This document shows, one piece after another, positions 30,128-39,179 of a stretch of 64,000 nt of DNA. Source of the DNA: Cellulomonas phragmiteti. GTDB taxonomy: Bacteria > Actinomycetota > Actinomycetes > Actinomycetales > Cellulomonadaceae. The translations under genes and the position numbers were made by a program. Position 1 is the stretch's first letter; each line of letters starts with the position of its first letter. The stretch lies in contig NZ_BONP01000010.1 in assembly GCF_016862775.1 (NCBI RefSeq), positions 85,299 through 149,298 on the forward strand. Reading direction: 5' to 3'. The notes under the pieces are model-generated. The model made no database searches, was not told the DNA's origin, and saw only the letters and a list, made by a program, of their open reading frames with translations.

Positions 30128-30961
30128 TCAGGGGTGGGTGGTGCGGTGGCGCCGCCACAGGACGAGCGCGGTGCCGACGGTCACGGCGAGGGCCGCACCG
30201 CCCAGCAGTCCGCCCGTGCGGGCACCGGTCGCGGCGAGCACCTCGGACCGCTCCGCAGTGGCGGCGAGGGTCGTCGGCGACGGCGCGGGGGTCGGTCCGC
30301 CGGCGGACAGGACCTCGGCGCGCTCGGTCGACGCGGGGCTCGGGGCAGGGCTCGGTGCGACCGGGGACGGTGCCGCCGCGACCTCGGTGGCGGGGGTCGG
30401 CGCCGCGTCGGTCCCGGTGGGCGGCGACGGCGCGGCGGGTGCGGGTGCCGCGGCGTCGCCGGCGGGCGGCGCGACCGGGGGCGCGGCGGGCGGGGCGGCC
30501 TGCGCCGGCGGTGCCGGCGGAGCGGTCGGCGGGGTCGTCGGCGCGGGCACCGACGGGACGGCGGGCGGGGTGGACGTGCGGCAGACCGGTGCCTGGCCGC
30601 CCTCGCCGTGGTGCTCGTCGTACCCGCCGACCTGCACCCAGGTGATGCATGCGTCCGGCGGCAGCCCGGCACGGTCCCACGTGAGCGTCGACGTGCCGGC
30701 CAGGTCCCCGAACCGCGTGCCCGGGCCCTCGATGTGGATGTTGCGCGCCCCGCCGCCCAGTGCGGACGTGAAGACGACGTTGACGTGCCCGTGCACCTGG
30801 AACGCCGCACCCGCAGGCAGCTCGAGCCCCGTCCCGGTGACCCGGTAGGGCGTCGGTGCGTCCGACCCCGCGCTCGCGGCCGTGGCCGCGCCGACGAGCG
30901 TCAGCGCGGTGACGACCGTGGCGGTGGTGGTGCTGAGCACGGTGGTGCGGCGCGCGGACAT
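30128..30961 (-). CDS. LAXTG-type cell-wall-anchored surface protein
   Basis: 277 aa. A signal peptide (TVLSTTTATVVTALTLVGAA..ASA) is followed by a beta domain of about 100 residues (ELPAGAAFQVHGHVNVVFTS, CITWVQVGGYDEHHGEGGQ, with a Cys pair) and about 100 residues of Pro/Ala/Thr-rich stalk. The C-terminus has LAATGA, a hydrophobic helix (LLGGAALAVTVGTALVLW) and RRHR, the class E sortase signal. It should be displayed on the wall. No sortase gene lies in this window. Ligand unknown. Confidence 0.87.
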   Translation of the reverse strand: MSARRTTVLSTTTATVVTALTLVGAATAASAGSDAPTPYRVTGTGLELPAGAAFQVHGHVNVVFTSALGGGARNIHIEGPGTRFGDLAGTSTLTWDRAGLPPDACITWVQVGGYDEHHGEGGQAPVCRTSTPPAVPSVPAPTTPPTAPPAPPAQAAPPAAPPVAPPAGDAAAPAPAAPSPPTGTDAAPTPATEVAAAPSPVAPSPAPSPASTERAEVLSAGGPTPAPSPTTLAATAERSEVLAATGARTGGLLGGAALAVTVGTALVLWRRHRTTHP

Positions 30962-31102
30962 CTGACCTCGACCTCGGGGGAGCGGACGGTGACGGCCGGT
31001 CAGGGCTGAGCCGCTGACCTGGCAGATCGCAGGTTAGCGGGCACAAGGTGCAAAACGGGTGAGAGGGGCATGAGAGTTCGCCCCCTCCCCGGGCGACGTC
31101 GG

Positions 31103-31387
31103 TCAGACCCACCGGGCGTCCGAGACGAGGCACATCCCGCCGACCTCCTGCAGGAGCGGCTGCAGCGCCGCCACGACCTCGTCCACCCGGTCGGGCGGGA
31201 CGGCCACGAGCAGGTAGGTGTTGTCGAAGGTGGCGAAGGGGTCGCTGCCGCGCGGGCCGTGCTGGCCGTACCCGTGGACGCCCGGGATGACGGTGCGGTG
31301 CGGCAGGCCGAGGGTGTCCAGCGCCTCGAGGAACCGCGTGGCGACGCGGGACCCCACCACCAGGTCCAGGCGCTTCACGTGCTGCAT
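31103..31387 (-). CDS. sbtB: P-II-like protein SbtB, regulator of the bicarbonate transporter
   Basis: 94 aa ferredoxin-like P-II family protein. VKRLDLVVGSRVATRFLEAL, a short T-loop region (VIPGVHGYGQHGPRGSDPFA) and TYLLVAVPPDRVDEVVAALQ, PLLQEVGGMCLVSDARWV. It lies 13 bp after sbtA with GAAGGAG as ribosome-binding site. In cyanobacteria SbtB binds adenine nucleotides and gates SbtA, and the same arrangement here supports that role. Its shortened T-loop distinguishes it from GlnB/GlnK. Confidence 0.85.
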   Translation of the reverse strand: MQHVKRLDLVVGSRVATRFLEALDTLGLPHRTVIPGVHGYGQHGPRGSDPFATFDNTYLLVAVPPDRVDEVVAALQPLLQEVGGMCLVSDARWV

Positions 31388-31400
31388 GGTCGCTCCTTCG

Positions 31401-32459
31401 TCAGCCGACCAGGGCCCGGGCGGCCGCGTGGTAGAGGGGGATGCCGATCACGATGTTGAAGGGGAACGTCACGGCGAGCGCCATGGTGAAGTACCGCGAC
31501 GGCCGCGCCTCGGGGATGGCGTAGCGCACGACGGCGGGGACGACGATGTAGGACCCGCTCGCCGCGAGCACCGCGAGCAGGGCGAGGTCGCCGACCGAGA
31601 GGCCGGCGACGGTGCCGAGCGCCAGGGCGAGCGTCGCGCCGACGAGCGGCATCCCGATGGCGAACCCGACGAGGAACGGGCCGACGTCGCGGGCCTCCCG
31701 GAGCTGACGTGCCACGAGCAGCCCCATCTCGAGCAGGAAGAACGCGAGCAGGCCCGTGAACACCCCGTCCACGAACGGCGCCATCGCCCGGCCGCCCGTC
31801 GGCCCTGACGCGGCACCGACCACGAGCGACCCGATGAGCACCAGGTGGGCGCCGTCGGTGAACGCCTCGTGCAGGATCGCCCTCATCGACATCGGGGGTG
31901 TCGGCACCGGGTGGCCCGCCGTCACCCCGGACGCGGTGGGCGGCTGGGGCGGGCCGTGGACGCCGGCCAGGACCGTCGCCTGCTCGGTGACGTGGCGCCG
32001 GGCGCGGGCCCAGGTGGCCAGCAGCACGGCCATGATGATGGCGGGCGACTCCATGAGGACCAGCGCCACGGTGAGGTACCCGCCGGGGGCGTCGCCGCGC
32101 GCGGTGAGGAACTGGGTCCCGGCGATGAAGGTCACCGCACTGACCGACCCGTACGTGGCGGCGATGGCCGCGGCGTCGAAGTGGTCGATGCGTCGGCGCA
32201 GCACGACGAACCCGAGGGCGGGGATCGCCAGGGCCAGGACGACCCCGATCGCGACCACGCGGACGGCGGCGTCCGTGACGCCGGTCTGGCCGAGGGCCTG
32301 CCCGCCCTTGAAGCCGATCGCCATGAGCAGGTAGAGCGAGAGGAACTTGGCGACCGGGGCGGGGATCTCCAGGTTCGACCGGACCGCCCCGACCAGCAGG
32401 CCGACGAAGAAGAACAGGATCGCCGGGTCCGTGAGGTTGCCGACCATGCTGAGGTCCAC
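31401..32459 (-). CDS. sbtA: SbtA-type sodium-dependent bicarbonate transporter
   Basis: 352 aa with 10 predicted membrane helices. NLTDPAILFFFVGLLVGAVR, SNLEIPAPVAKFLSLYLLMA, IGFKGG is the family start (PF05982); GSVSAVTFIAGTQFL and ESPAIIMAVLL are conserved. A central hydrophilic loop (residues about 170-195) separates two inverted halves, with matching ASGSYIVVPAVVRYAIPEA in the second. GGGAGA precedes the GTG at 32459. A divergent regulator at 32560 with two operators suggests CO2/bicarbonate-responsive control. Confidence 0.9.
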   Translation of the reverse strand: MDLSMVGNLTDPAILFFFVGLLVGAVRSNLEIPAPVAKFLSLYLLMAIGFKGGQALGQTGVTDAAVRVVAIGVVLALAIPALGFVVLRRRIDHFDAAAIAATYGSVSAVTFIAGTQFLTARGDAPGGYLTVALVLMESPAIIMAVLLATWARARRHVTEQATVLAGVHGPPQPPTASGVTAGHPVPTPPMSMRAILHEAFTDGAHLVLIGSLVVGAASGPTGGRAMAPFVDGVFTGLLAFFLLEMGLLVARQLREARDVGPFLVGFAIGMPLVGATLALALGTVAGLSVGDLALLAVLAASGSYIVVPAVVRYAIPEARPSRYFTMALAVTFPFNIVIGIPLYHAAARALVG

Positions 32460-32514
32460 CGGGTCTCCCAAAAGGCGTCTCGACCGTGGTGCGAGGGCCG
32501 ACCCCCCGCAACAT

Positions 32515-32544
32515 CGGTAGGAGAATACCGGTAGTACAGTACCG
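32515..32544. promoter_or_regulatory. Two overlapping CGGTA-N6-TACCG operators between sbtA and its regulator
   Basis: CGGTA-ggagaa-TACCG (32515-32530) and CGGTA-gtacag-TACCG (32529-32544) are perfect dyads sharing two bases. The second covers TACAGT, the likely -10 of the regulator gene. They lie in the 100-bp divergent gap, so one protein can control both genes. Confidence 0.8.
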
Positions 32545-32559
32545 CCGTGAGGGTGAGCC

Positions 32560-32871
32560 GTGTCACGCCGCGCTAGGGTGCTGCGGGTGGTCGGGAGCGA
32601 GCGTGCGTGGACCTTCCTCAGCAACCACGGTCACGTCCTGGTGCTGGTGGCCCGGGAGCCCGGCATCCTGCTCAGCGAGCTGAGCCAGCGGGTCGGCATC
32701 ACCGAGCGCGCCGCGCGCAGCATCCTGCGGGACCTGGAGGGCGCCGGCTACCTCAGCCGCAGCAGGGTGGGGCGCCGCAACCGGTACGAGGTGCACGCGG
32801 ACGGCCCCCTGCGTCACCCCGAGGAGTCGACCGCGCTCGTGAGCGACCTCCTGCAGATCTTCCCCCGGTAG
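32560..32871 (+). CDS. Winged-helix (MarR/ArsR-like) regulator, divergent from sbtA
   Basis: 103 aa. [40 protein letters not shown] and [29 protein letters not shown] give a complete winged helix with recognition helix [14 protein letters not shown]. The C-terminus ([14 protein letters not shown]) is a short dimerisation helix. The GTG at 32560 is preceded by GAGGGTGA. Its promoter lies in the double operator, so it is likely autoregulatory and the controller of sbtAB. Confidence 0.82.
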   Translation: MSRRARVLRVVGSERAWTFLSNHGHVLVLVAREPGILLSELSQRVGITERAARSILRDLEGAGYLSRSRVGRRNRYEVHADGPLRHPEESTALVSDLLQIFPR

Positions 32872-32971
32872 GCCGGGTCGCCCCCGGGACCGCGAGAAGG
32901 CGAGGGGGTGCGGGAGGCGCTCGGCGCCCCGTCACCGTGGACGCCGGATCCGGGCGACCGGCCCGCGCCGG

Positions 32972-32977
32972 TACGCT
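32972..32977 (+). promoter_or_regulatory. -10 box of purL
   Basis: TACGCT 80 bp before the purL start gives a leader of about 75 nt. No riboswitch is recognised in it. Confidence 0.4.
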
Positions 32978-33058
32978 GACCTGCGTCTGCCGACCTGCGG
33001 CGCGGGACCCGCGCGGGCGAGCCGCCCGGAGAGGACCCGGCCTCCATCGAGGGAACCG

Positions 33059-35458
33059 ATGACCACCGCACCTGCGCGCCCCGACGTCCCGTCCGCCCCG
33101 CACACGTCCGACACCGTCGAGCACGCCGCGGCCACGCCCGAGCTGGACCAGCCGTACGCCGAGCTCGGCCTCAAGCCGGACGAGTACCAGCGGATCCGCG
33201 ACATCCTCGACCGCCGCCCCACCGCGGCCGAGCTCGCCATGTACTCGGTCATGTGGTCCGAGCACTGCTCCTACAAGTCGTCGAAGACGCACCTGCGGCA
33301 GTTCGGCGACAAGACGACCCCCGCGATGCGCGAGCACCTGCTGGTCGGCATCGGCGAGAACGCCGGCGTCGTGGACATCGGAGACGGCTGGGCGGTGACG
33401 TTCAAGGTCGAGTCGCACAACCACCCGTCGTACGTCGAGCCGTACCAGGGGGCCGCGACGGGCGTCGGCGGCATCGTGCGCGACATCATCTCGATGGGCG
33501 CGCGGCCCGTGGCCGTCATGGACCAGCTGCGGTTCGGCGCCCCGGAGCACCCGGACACCGCGCGCGTCGTGCACGGCGTGGTGGCGGGCGTCGGTGGCTA
33601 CGGCAACAGCCTGGGCCTGCCGAACATCGGCGGCGAGCTCGTGTTCGACTCCTGCTACCAGGGCAACCCCCTGGTCAACGCGCTGTGCCTGGGGGTGCTG
33701 CGGCACGAGGACATCCACCTTGCCAACGCCTCGGGCGTCGGCAACAAGGTCGTGCTGTTCGGCGCGCGCACCGGCGGCGACGGCATCGGTGGCGCGTCGA
33801 TCCTGGCGTCGGAGACGTTCGACGACACCAAGCCGTCCAAGCGCCCGAGCGTGCAGGTCGGCGACCCGTTCATGGAGAAGGTGCTCATCGAGTGCTGCCT
33901 CGAGCTGTACGCGGCCCGCGTCGTCGAGGGCATCCAGGACCTGGGCGCCGCCGGCATCTCCTGCGCGACGAGCGAACTGGCGTCCAACGGCGACGGCGGC
34001 ATGCACGTCGACCTCGAGAACGTGCTGCTGCGCGACCCGTCGCTGACGGCCGGCGAGATCCTCATGTCGGAGTCGCAGGAGCGGATGATGGCGGTCGTCA
34101 GCCCCGCCAAGCTCGACGAGTTCCTCGCGATCACCCGCAAGTGGGACGTCGAGACGGCCGTGATCGGTGAGGTCACCGGCACCGGTCGCCTGACGATCGA
34201 CCACTTCGGCCAGCGGATCGTGGACGTCGACCCGAAGACCGTCGCGCACGAGGGCCCCGTCTACGACCGCCCCTACGCGCGGCCCGCGTGGCAGGACGCC
34301 CTCGTCGCGGACTCCGTCAGCACCCCGCAGGGTGCGCAGCGGTACGCGCGCCCGGCGGGCGCCGACGAGCTGCGCGCGACGCTGCTGGCGCTGCTCGCCT
34401 CGCCCAACCTCGCCTCGCCCGCGTGGGTCACGGACCAGTACGACCGGTTCGTGCAGGGCAACACCGCGCTCGCGCAGCCCGACGACTCGGGCGTCGTGCG
34501 CGTCGACGAGACGACGGGCCTGGGCGTGGCCCTGGCGACCGACGCCAACGGCCGCTACACCAAGCTCGACCCGTACACGGGTGCGCAGCTCGCGCTCGCG
34601 GAGGCCTACCGCAACGTCGCCACCGTCGGCGCCCGGCCGATGGCCGTGACGGACTGCCTCAACTTCGGCAGCCCCGAGCACCCCGACACTATGTGGCAGC
34701 TCGTCGAGGCGATCCGGGGCCTGGCGGACGCGTGCCAGACGCTCGAGGTGCCCGTGACCGGCGGCAACGTGTCGCTCTACAACGGCACGGGGGAGCCCGG
34801 CCAGATCGACTCGGCGATCCACCCGACGCCCGTCGTCGGCGTGCTCGGCGTGCTCGACGACGTGGCGGACGCCGTGCCCTCGGGCTGGACCGCGCCCGGG
34901 CAGGCCGTGTACCTGCTCGGCACGACGCGTGCCGAGCTCGACGGCTCCGCGTGGGCCGAGGTCGCGCACGGCCACCTCGGCGGCGTGCCGCCGCGCGTGG
35001 ACCTCGACGCCGAGCGCCGCCTCGCGCAGGTGCTGGTCGCCGCCGCGCGCGACGAGCTCGTCGACGCCGCGCACGACCTGTCCGAGGGTGGGCTCGCGCT
35101 CGCGCTCGTCGAGTCGTCCCTGCGGTACGGCGTCGGGGTGCAGGTCTCGCTCGACGCGCTGTGCGAGCGCGACGGGCTGACCCCGTTCGAGGCCCTGTTC
35201 TCCGAGTCGCAGGCCCGCGCGATCGTGGCCGTCCCGCGCTCGGAGGAGGTCCGGCTGATCGACCTGTGCACCGCGCGCGGCGTCCCGGCGCTGCGCCTGG
35301 GGGAGACGGCCGAGACCTGCACGCCCGGCGCGGGCACGCCCGCCGACGACACCGACCACGCGCACGCCGCCGCGGTCGAGGTGCGCGGGCTGTTCACGCT
35401 GCCCCTGACCGAGGCGCGCGAGGTGTGGGAGGCGACGCTGCCGCGCCTGTTCGCCTGA
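33059..35458 (+). CDS. purL: Phosphoribosylformylglycinamidine synthase subunit PurL
   Basis: 799 aa catalytic subunit that uses PurQ-derived ammonia and ATP to make [74 protein letters not shown] are the AIRS-type ATP-binding motifs. A second half repeats the fold ([31 protein letters not shown]). [15 protein letters not shown] is the typical late motif. The length equals small PurL of the PurSQL system, consistent with purS and purQ at 5630-6612. Confidence 0.97.
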   Translation: MTTAPARPDVPSAPHTSDTVEHAAATPELDQPYAELGLKPDEYQRIRDILDRRPTAAELAMYSVMWSEHCSYKSSKTHLRQFGDKTTPAMREHLLVGIGENAGVVDIGDGWAVTFKVESHNHPSYVEPYQGAATGVGGIVRDIISMGARPVAVMDQLRFGAPEHPDTARVVHGVVAGVGGYGNSLGLPNIGGELVFDSCYQGNPLVNALCLGVLRHEDIHLANASGVGNKVVLFGARTGGDGIGGASILASETFDDTKPSKRPSVQVGDPFMEKVLIECCLELYAARVVEGIQDLGAAGISCATSELASNGDGGMHVDLENVLLRDPSLTAGEILMSESQERMMAVVSPAKLDEFLAITRKWDVETAVIGEVTGTGRLTIDHFGQRIVDVDPKTVAHEGPVYDRPYARPAWQDALVADSVSTPQGAQRYARPAGADELRATLLALLASPNLASPAWVTDQYDRFVQGNTALAQPDDSGVVRVDETTGLGVALATDANGRYTKLDPYTGAQLALAEAYRNVATVGARPMAVTDCLNFGSPEHPDTMWQLVEAIRGLADACQTLEVPVTGGNVSLYNGTGEPGQIDSAIHPTPVVGVLGVLDDVADAVPSGWTAPGQAVYLLGTTRAELDGSAWAEVAHGHLGGVPPRVDLDAERRLAQVLVAAARDELVDAAHDLSEGGLALALVESSLRYGVGVQVSLDALCERDGLTPFEALFSESQARAIVAVPRSEEVRLIDLCTARGVPALRLGETAETCTPGAGTPADDTDHAHAAAVEVRGLFTLPLTEAREVWEATLPRLFA

Positions 35459-35535
35459 CGGCGGCGTCGCGGGTCCGGGTCGTCGGGAGCGTCCCCGGGC
35501 AGGTCGCGCGCGCACGGGACGCCTACAGTCGTCCC

Positions 35536-37026
35536 GTGCCCGGTCGCCCCGTCCGTCTCCCCGGCTCCTCCGACGACGCCACGGCCGCCTCGGTGGCGGA
35601 CGGGCTCGACGCGCTGCGCGCCGAGGTCGAGCTGCCCGTGGACTACCCGGCGGACGCGCTCGCGGAGGCGGACGCCGCCGCCCGGCGTCCCGCCGACGCG
35701 CCGCACGCGCCCGGGCGTCGCGCGGACCGCACCGACGTGCCGCTGGTGACGGTCGACCCCGTCGGGTCGACCGACCTCGACCAGGCCGTGCACGTCGAGC
35801 GCCGCGGCACCGGGTGGCGCGTGCGGTACGCGATCGCCGACGTCGCCGCGTTCGTCGTCCCCGGCGGGGCGCTCGACGCCGAGACCCACCGCCGCGGCCT
35901 GACCTGCTACAGCCCCGACGGTCGCGTCCCGCTGCACCCGACCGTGCTCTCCGAGGGCGCGGCCAGCCTGCTCCCCGACCAGGTGCGACCCGCCGTGCTG
36001 TGGCAGATCGACCTCGACGCGGACGGCGAGCCGCTCGACGTGCACGTCGAGCGGGCACTGGTGCGCAGCCGGGCCCAGCTGTCCTACGCCCAGGTGCAGG
36101 ACGCGCTGGACGCGGGCACGGCCGACGACCTGCTGCGCGGCCTGGCCGAGGTCGGCCGGCTGCGGGACGCGCGGGAGCGGGCGCGCGGCGGGGCGTCCCT
36201 CGACGTCCCCGAGCAGGAGGTCGTGCGGGCCGACGACGGCACGTACGACCTGCGGTTCCGGGCCACGCTGCCCGTCGAGGGCTGGAACGCGCAGATCTCG
36301 CTGCTCACGGGCATCGTCGCCGCACGGCTGATGCTCGACGCGGGTGCGGGCGTGGTCCGCACGCTGCCGCCGGCCGACCGTCGGGACGTCGCGCGGCTGC
36401 GGCGCACGGCCGCGGCCCTGGGGATCGACTGGCCCGACGACCTGCCGTACCCCGACCTCCTCGCGCGGCTCGACTCCCGGCGGGGCACCCACGCGGCGTT
36501 CCTGCGCGAGGCGACCACCCTCTTCCGCGGAGCGGGCTACCGCGCGTTCGGCGCCGCCGACGCGCCGGCCCCCGCGGGTGACGACGCCGAGCACGCGGCG
36601 ATCCGTGCGCCGTACGCGCACGTCACCGCGCCGCTGCGCCGGCTCGTCGACCGGTACGGCACCGAGGTCTGCCTCGCGGCCGTCGCGGGACGTGCCGTGC
36701 CCGGCTGGGTGCACGACGCGCTGCCCGACCTGCCGGCGACCATGACGCGCACGGGGCGCCGCGTGGCGGCGTTCGACCGCGGCGCCCTCGACCTGGTCGA
36801 GGCCGTCGTGCTCGCGCCTCGGGTCGGCGAGAGGTTCACGGGCGTGGTCGTCGACGCCGACGAGCCGCGCGACGGGCGGGTGCGCGGCGCGCTGCAGCTG
36901 CGGGACCCGGCGGTCGTGGCACCCGTGACGTCCGCGGCGGGCGGGCTGCCGCTCGGGGGGACGGTCGACGTTCGGCTGGACGAGGTGTCCGTGGCACACC
37001 GACGGGTGACCTTCGTCGCCGGCTGA
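35536..37026 (+). CDS. RNB-domain ribonuclease (RNase II/R family)
   Basis: 496 aa 3'-to-5' exoribonuclease candidate. The RNB core has VTVDPVGSTDLDQAVHVERR with the metal-binding aspartates, RYAIADVAAFVVPGGALDAE, THRRGLTCYSPDGRVPLHPT and, later, YAHVTAPLRRLVDRYG, the family H-T-x-P-x-R-R-x-x-D signature. Cold-shock and long S1 domains are largely missing, as in the short actinobacterial members. TACAGT lies 6 nt before the GTG, predicting a leaderless mRNA. Confidence 0.9.
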   Translation: MPGRPVRLPGSSDDATAASVADGLDALRAEVELPVDYPADALAEADAAARRPADAPHAPGRRADRTDVPLVTVDPVGSTDLDQAVHVERRGTGWRVRYAIADVAAFVVPGGALDAETHRRGLTCYSPDGRVPLHPTVLSEGAASLLPDQVRPAVLWQIDLDADGEPLDVHVERALVRSRAQLSYAQVQDALDAGTADDLLRGLAEVGRLRDARERARGGASLDVPEQEVVRADDGTYDLRFRATLPVEGWNAQISLLTGIVAARLMLDAGAGVVRTLPPADRRDVARLRRTAAALGIDWPDDLPYPDLLARLDSRRGTHAAFLREATTLFRGAGYRAFGAADAPAPAGDDAEHAAIRAPYAHVTAPLRRLVDRYGTEVCLAAVAGRAVPGWVHDALPDLPATMTRTGRRVAAFDRGALDLVEAVVLAPRVGERFTGVVVDADEPRDGRVRGALQLRDPAVVAPVTSAAGGLPLGGTVDVRLDEVSVAHRRVTFVAG

Positions 37027-37060
37027 CCGGTTCGTCCTGATTCGCCCTACGATCGCGGCT

Positions 37061-37861
37061 ATGAGACCCCGTCCGTGGCGCAGCGTCGTCGTCGCCGTCC
37101 TGGCGCTCGTCGCGGTCGTCGCCGTGGGCGGGGCGGCCACGGGCCTGTGGGGCATGCTGTCGGGCAGCGAGGCGTCCCAGTTCCGGGGGCTGACGGAGTC
37201 GGTGCCCTGGGACGAGGCGATCTCGGCACCGACGATCGCCCCGCGTGCCACCCCCGAGCCGACGTTCGACCTGCAGCAGCACTCGACGAGCGACCCGGCG
37301 AGCCCGTGGGTGATCGTCAACAAGCAGCACCCCGTGGCCGAGGAGTACGAGCCGACCGACCTGGTCGACGTGGACGGGGTCCGGGTGCGGGCCGCCGTCG
37401 AGCCGGACCTGCGGGCGATGGTCGACGCGGCGGGGGCCGCGGGTGCGCGGCTGGTCGTGCGCAGCGGGTTCCGGTCGTACGCGGAGCAGGCGGCGGGCCG
37501 CGCCGCGATCGAGGCGCGTCGCGGGTTCGCGCACGCCGAGCGGTACTCCGCCCGCCCCGGGTTCTCGGAGCACCAGACGGGTCTCGCGGTCGACCTCGAC
37601 TCCGGCTCGGAGCCGGGCTGCAACCTGCAGACCTGCTTCACCCGGACCACCGAGGGGGTGTGGCTCGCCGAGCACGCCTGGGAGTTCGGGTTCGTCGTGC
37701 GGTACACCGAGGCCAACACCGCCGTCACGGGGTACGCCCCCGAGGGCTGGCACCTGCGGTGGGTCGGGCGCGAGCTCACCGCGCACCTGCACGCCGAGGG
37801 CATCGGCTCGCTCGAGGAGGCGTTCGGCGTCGTCGGCGGCCCGGAGTACGTGGGCGGCTGA
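37061..37861 (+). CDS. M15-family D-alanyl-D-alanine carboxypeptidase (VanY/DacB type)
   Basis: 266 aa. One N-terminal membrane helix (SVVVAVLALVAVVAVGGAAT) anchors an extracytoplasmic domain. WVIVNKQHPVAEEYEPTDL is the usual VanY entry; VVRSGFRSYAEQ, RPGFSEHQTGLAVDLDSGSE (zinc His and Asp) and YAPEGWHLRWVG (catalytic Glu and zinc His) complete the active site. It trims peptidoglycan stem peptides. TACGAT lies 7 nt before the ATG (leaderless). Confidence 0.92.
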   Translation: MRPRPWRSVVVAVLALVAVVAVGGAATGLWGMLSGSEASQFRGLTESVPWDEAISAPTIAPRATPEPTFDLQQHSTSDPASPWVIVNKQHPVAEEYEPTDLVDVDGVRVRAAVEPDLRAMVDAAGAAGARLVVRSGFRSYAEQAAGRAAIEARRGFAHAERYSARPGFSEHQTGLAVDLDSGSEPGCNLQTCFTRTTEGVWLAEHAWEFGFVVRYTEANTAVTGYAPEGWHLRWVGRELTAHLHAEGIGSLEEAFGVVGGPEYVGG

Positions 37862-37935
37862 CGCCTCCGGTGCCACCGGGGACGGCACCGGAAATCCCGT
37901 CGCCGCGGGTGCGGGGGCCGTCCTACCGTCGCCGG

Positions 37936-38979
37936 GTGACCACGTCCGACGCACCGCACCCCGACGCCGGGGCGCTCCTGCGCGCCCGCGTCGTGCGCGC
38001 GGACCGCGGCGCGCTGCACGTCGTGCCCGACGACGACCTCGGCGCGGACGCCGTGCGCGCGGAGCTGCCGCGCGACGGGCTGCTGCCGCTGCCGGACGGC
38101 ACGCGCGTGCCGGCCACCGTGGGGGACGTCGTCGACGTGCGTCCCGGCGACCCGGCGCACGTGACGGCCCTGCACGCCCGGCGCACCGCCGTCGTCCGGG
38201 ACTCGGCGGGACGCACGTCGCTCGAGCAGGTGGTCGCGGCGAACGTCGACGTCGTCCTGGTCGTCGAGCACCTGGACCCCGACCCGGACCTCGGGCGGGT
38301 CGAGCGCCTGCTGACGCTCGCGTGGCGGTCCGGGGCCCGGCCCGTCGTGGTCCTCACCAAGGCCGACCTGGTGCCGGACCCCGACGGCATGGCGGCGGAG
38401 GTCGCGCAGGTCGCGATCGGTGTCGACGTGCACGCGGTGAGCGTCGTGGACGGCACGGGGCTGGACCCGGTGCGGGCCCTGCTCGCGCCGGGGGTCGCGC
38501 TCGTGGCGGTCGGCCCGTCGGGTGCCGGCAAGTCGAGCCTCGTCAACGCCCTCGCGGGTCGGGACGTCATGGCGACGGGCGGGCGACGGGCCGACGGGCG
38601 GGGACGGCACACCACGACGCACCGTGAGCTGGTGCCCCTCGCCGGCGGCGCGGTGCTCGTCGACACCCCGGGCGTGCGCGGCGTGGGGCTGGTCGCCGCA
38701 CCCGACGCGCTGGACACGACGTTCGCCGACGTCACGGACCTCGCGGCGCGCTGCCGGTTCGCCGACTGCGCGCACGTCGCCGAGCCCGGGTGCGCCGTGC
38801 GGGAGGCGGTCGAGAGCGGCGAGCTGCCCGAGCGCCGCCTGGCGAGCTGGCGCAAGCTCGCGCGGGAGGCCGCGTACGCGGCACGGCGGTCGGACGCCCG
38901 CCTGGCGGCCGAGGAGCGGGCGCGGTGGCGGCGCGTGATGCGCGACCGTCACCGGCAGGTGCGCCACCAGGCGCCGTGA
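37936..38979 (+). CDS. rsgA: Ribosome small-subunit biogenesis GTPase RsgA
   Basis: 347 aa circularly permuted GTPase that matures the 30S subunit. The G4 motif LTKADLV precedes G1 GPSGAGKSSLVNAL and G3 DTPGVRG, the hallmark order of RsgA/YjeQ. An N-terminal OB-like region (VPATVGDVVDVRPGDPAHV) and a C-terminal zinc knuckle (CRFADCAHVAEPGCAV) complete the architecture. TACCGT at 37924-37929 lies 6 nt before the GTG (leaderless). Confidence 0.95.
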   Translation: MTTSDAPHPDAGALLRARVVRADRGALHVVPDDDLGADAVRAELPRDGLLPLPDGTRVPATVGDVVDVRPGDPAHVTALHARRTAVVRDSAGRTSLEQVVAANVDVVLVVEHLDPDPDLGRVERLLTLAWRSGARPVVVLTKADLVPDPDGMAAEVAQVAIGVDVHAVSVVDGTGLDPVRALLAPGVALVAVGPSGAGKSSLVNALAGRDVMATGGRRADGRGRHTTTHRELVPLAGGAVLVDTPGVRGVGLVAAPDALDTTFADVTDLAARCRFADCAHVAEPGCAVREAVESGELPERRLASWRKLAREAAYAARRSDARLAAEERARWRRVMRDRHRQVRHQAP

Positions 38980-39019
38980 GGGTGCTCCCGTAAGCGGTTC
39001 GACACCGGCTCGGAACGAT

Positions 39020-39034
39020 ACGAATCGATTAGGG
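39020..39034. promoter_or_regulatory. ACGAATCGATTAGGG motif upstream of the first cellulase
   Basis: Contains the perfect palindrome AATCGATT (39023-39030), 150 bp before the start. The same 15 bases occur upstream of the second cellulase at 40705. The shape is typical of LacI-family operators, so it is a candidate site for a cellulose/cellobiose regulator. Confidence 0.6.
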
Positions 39035-39179
39035 CCCGGCGTCCGCTCGCCAGCGGGCGCCACGGTCGGATGTGATCAGCGAGTCGTCCGAGACGGCGTC
39101 GCCGCCGACACGTCCCCCGAGCTCCGGCGGCGGGGTCCGTCGCGCGACGCGCAGCAGCCGACCGATCCGAGGAGTACCC

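Noticed and set aside
32872..33058. Purine riboswitch in the purL leader
   Set aside because: No purine (xpt-type) or PRPP aptamer core could be recognised; only a -10 box and GC hairpins are visible.
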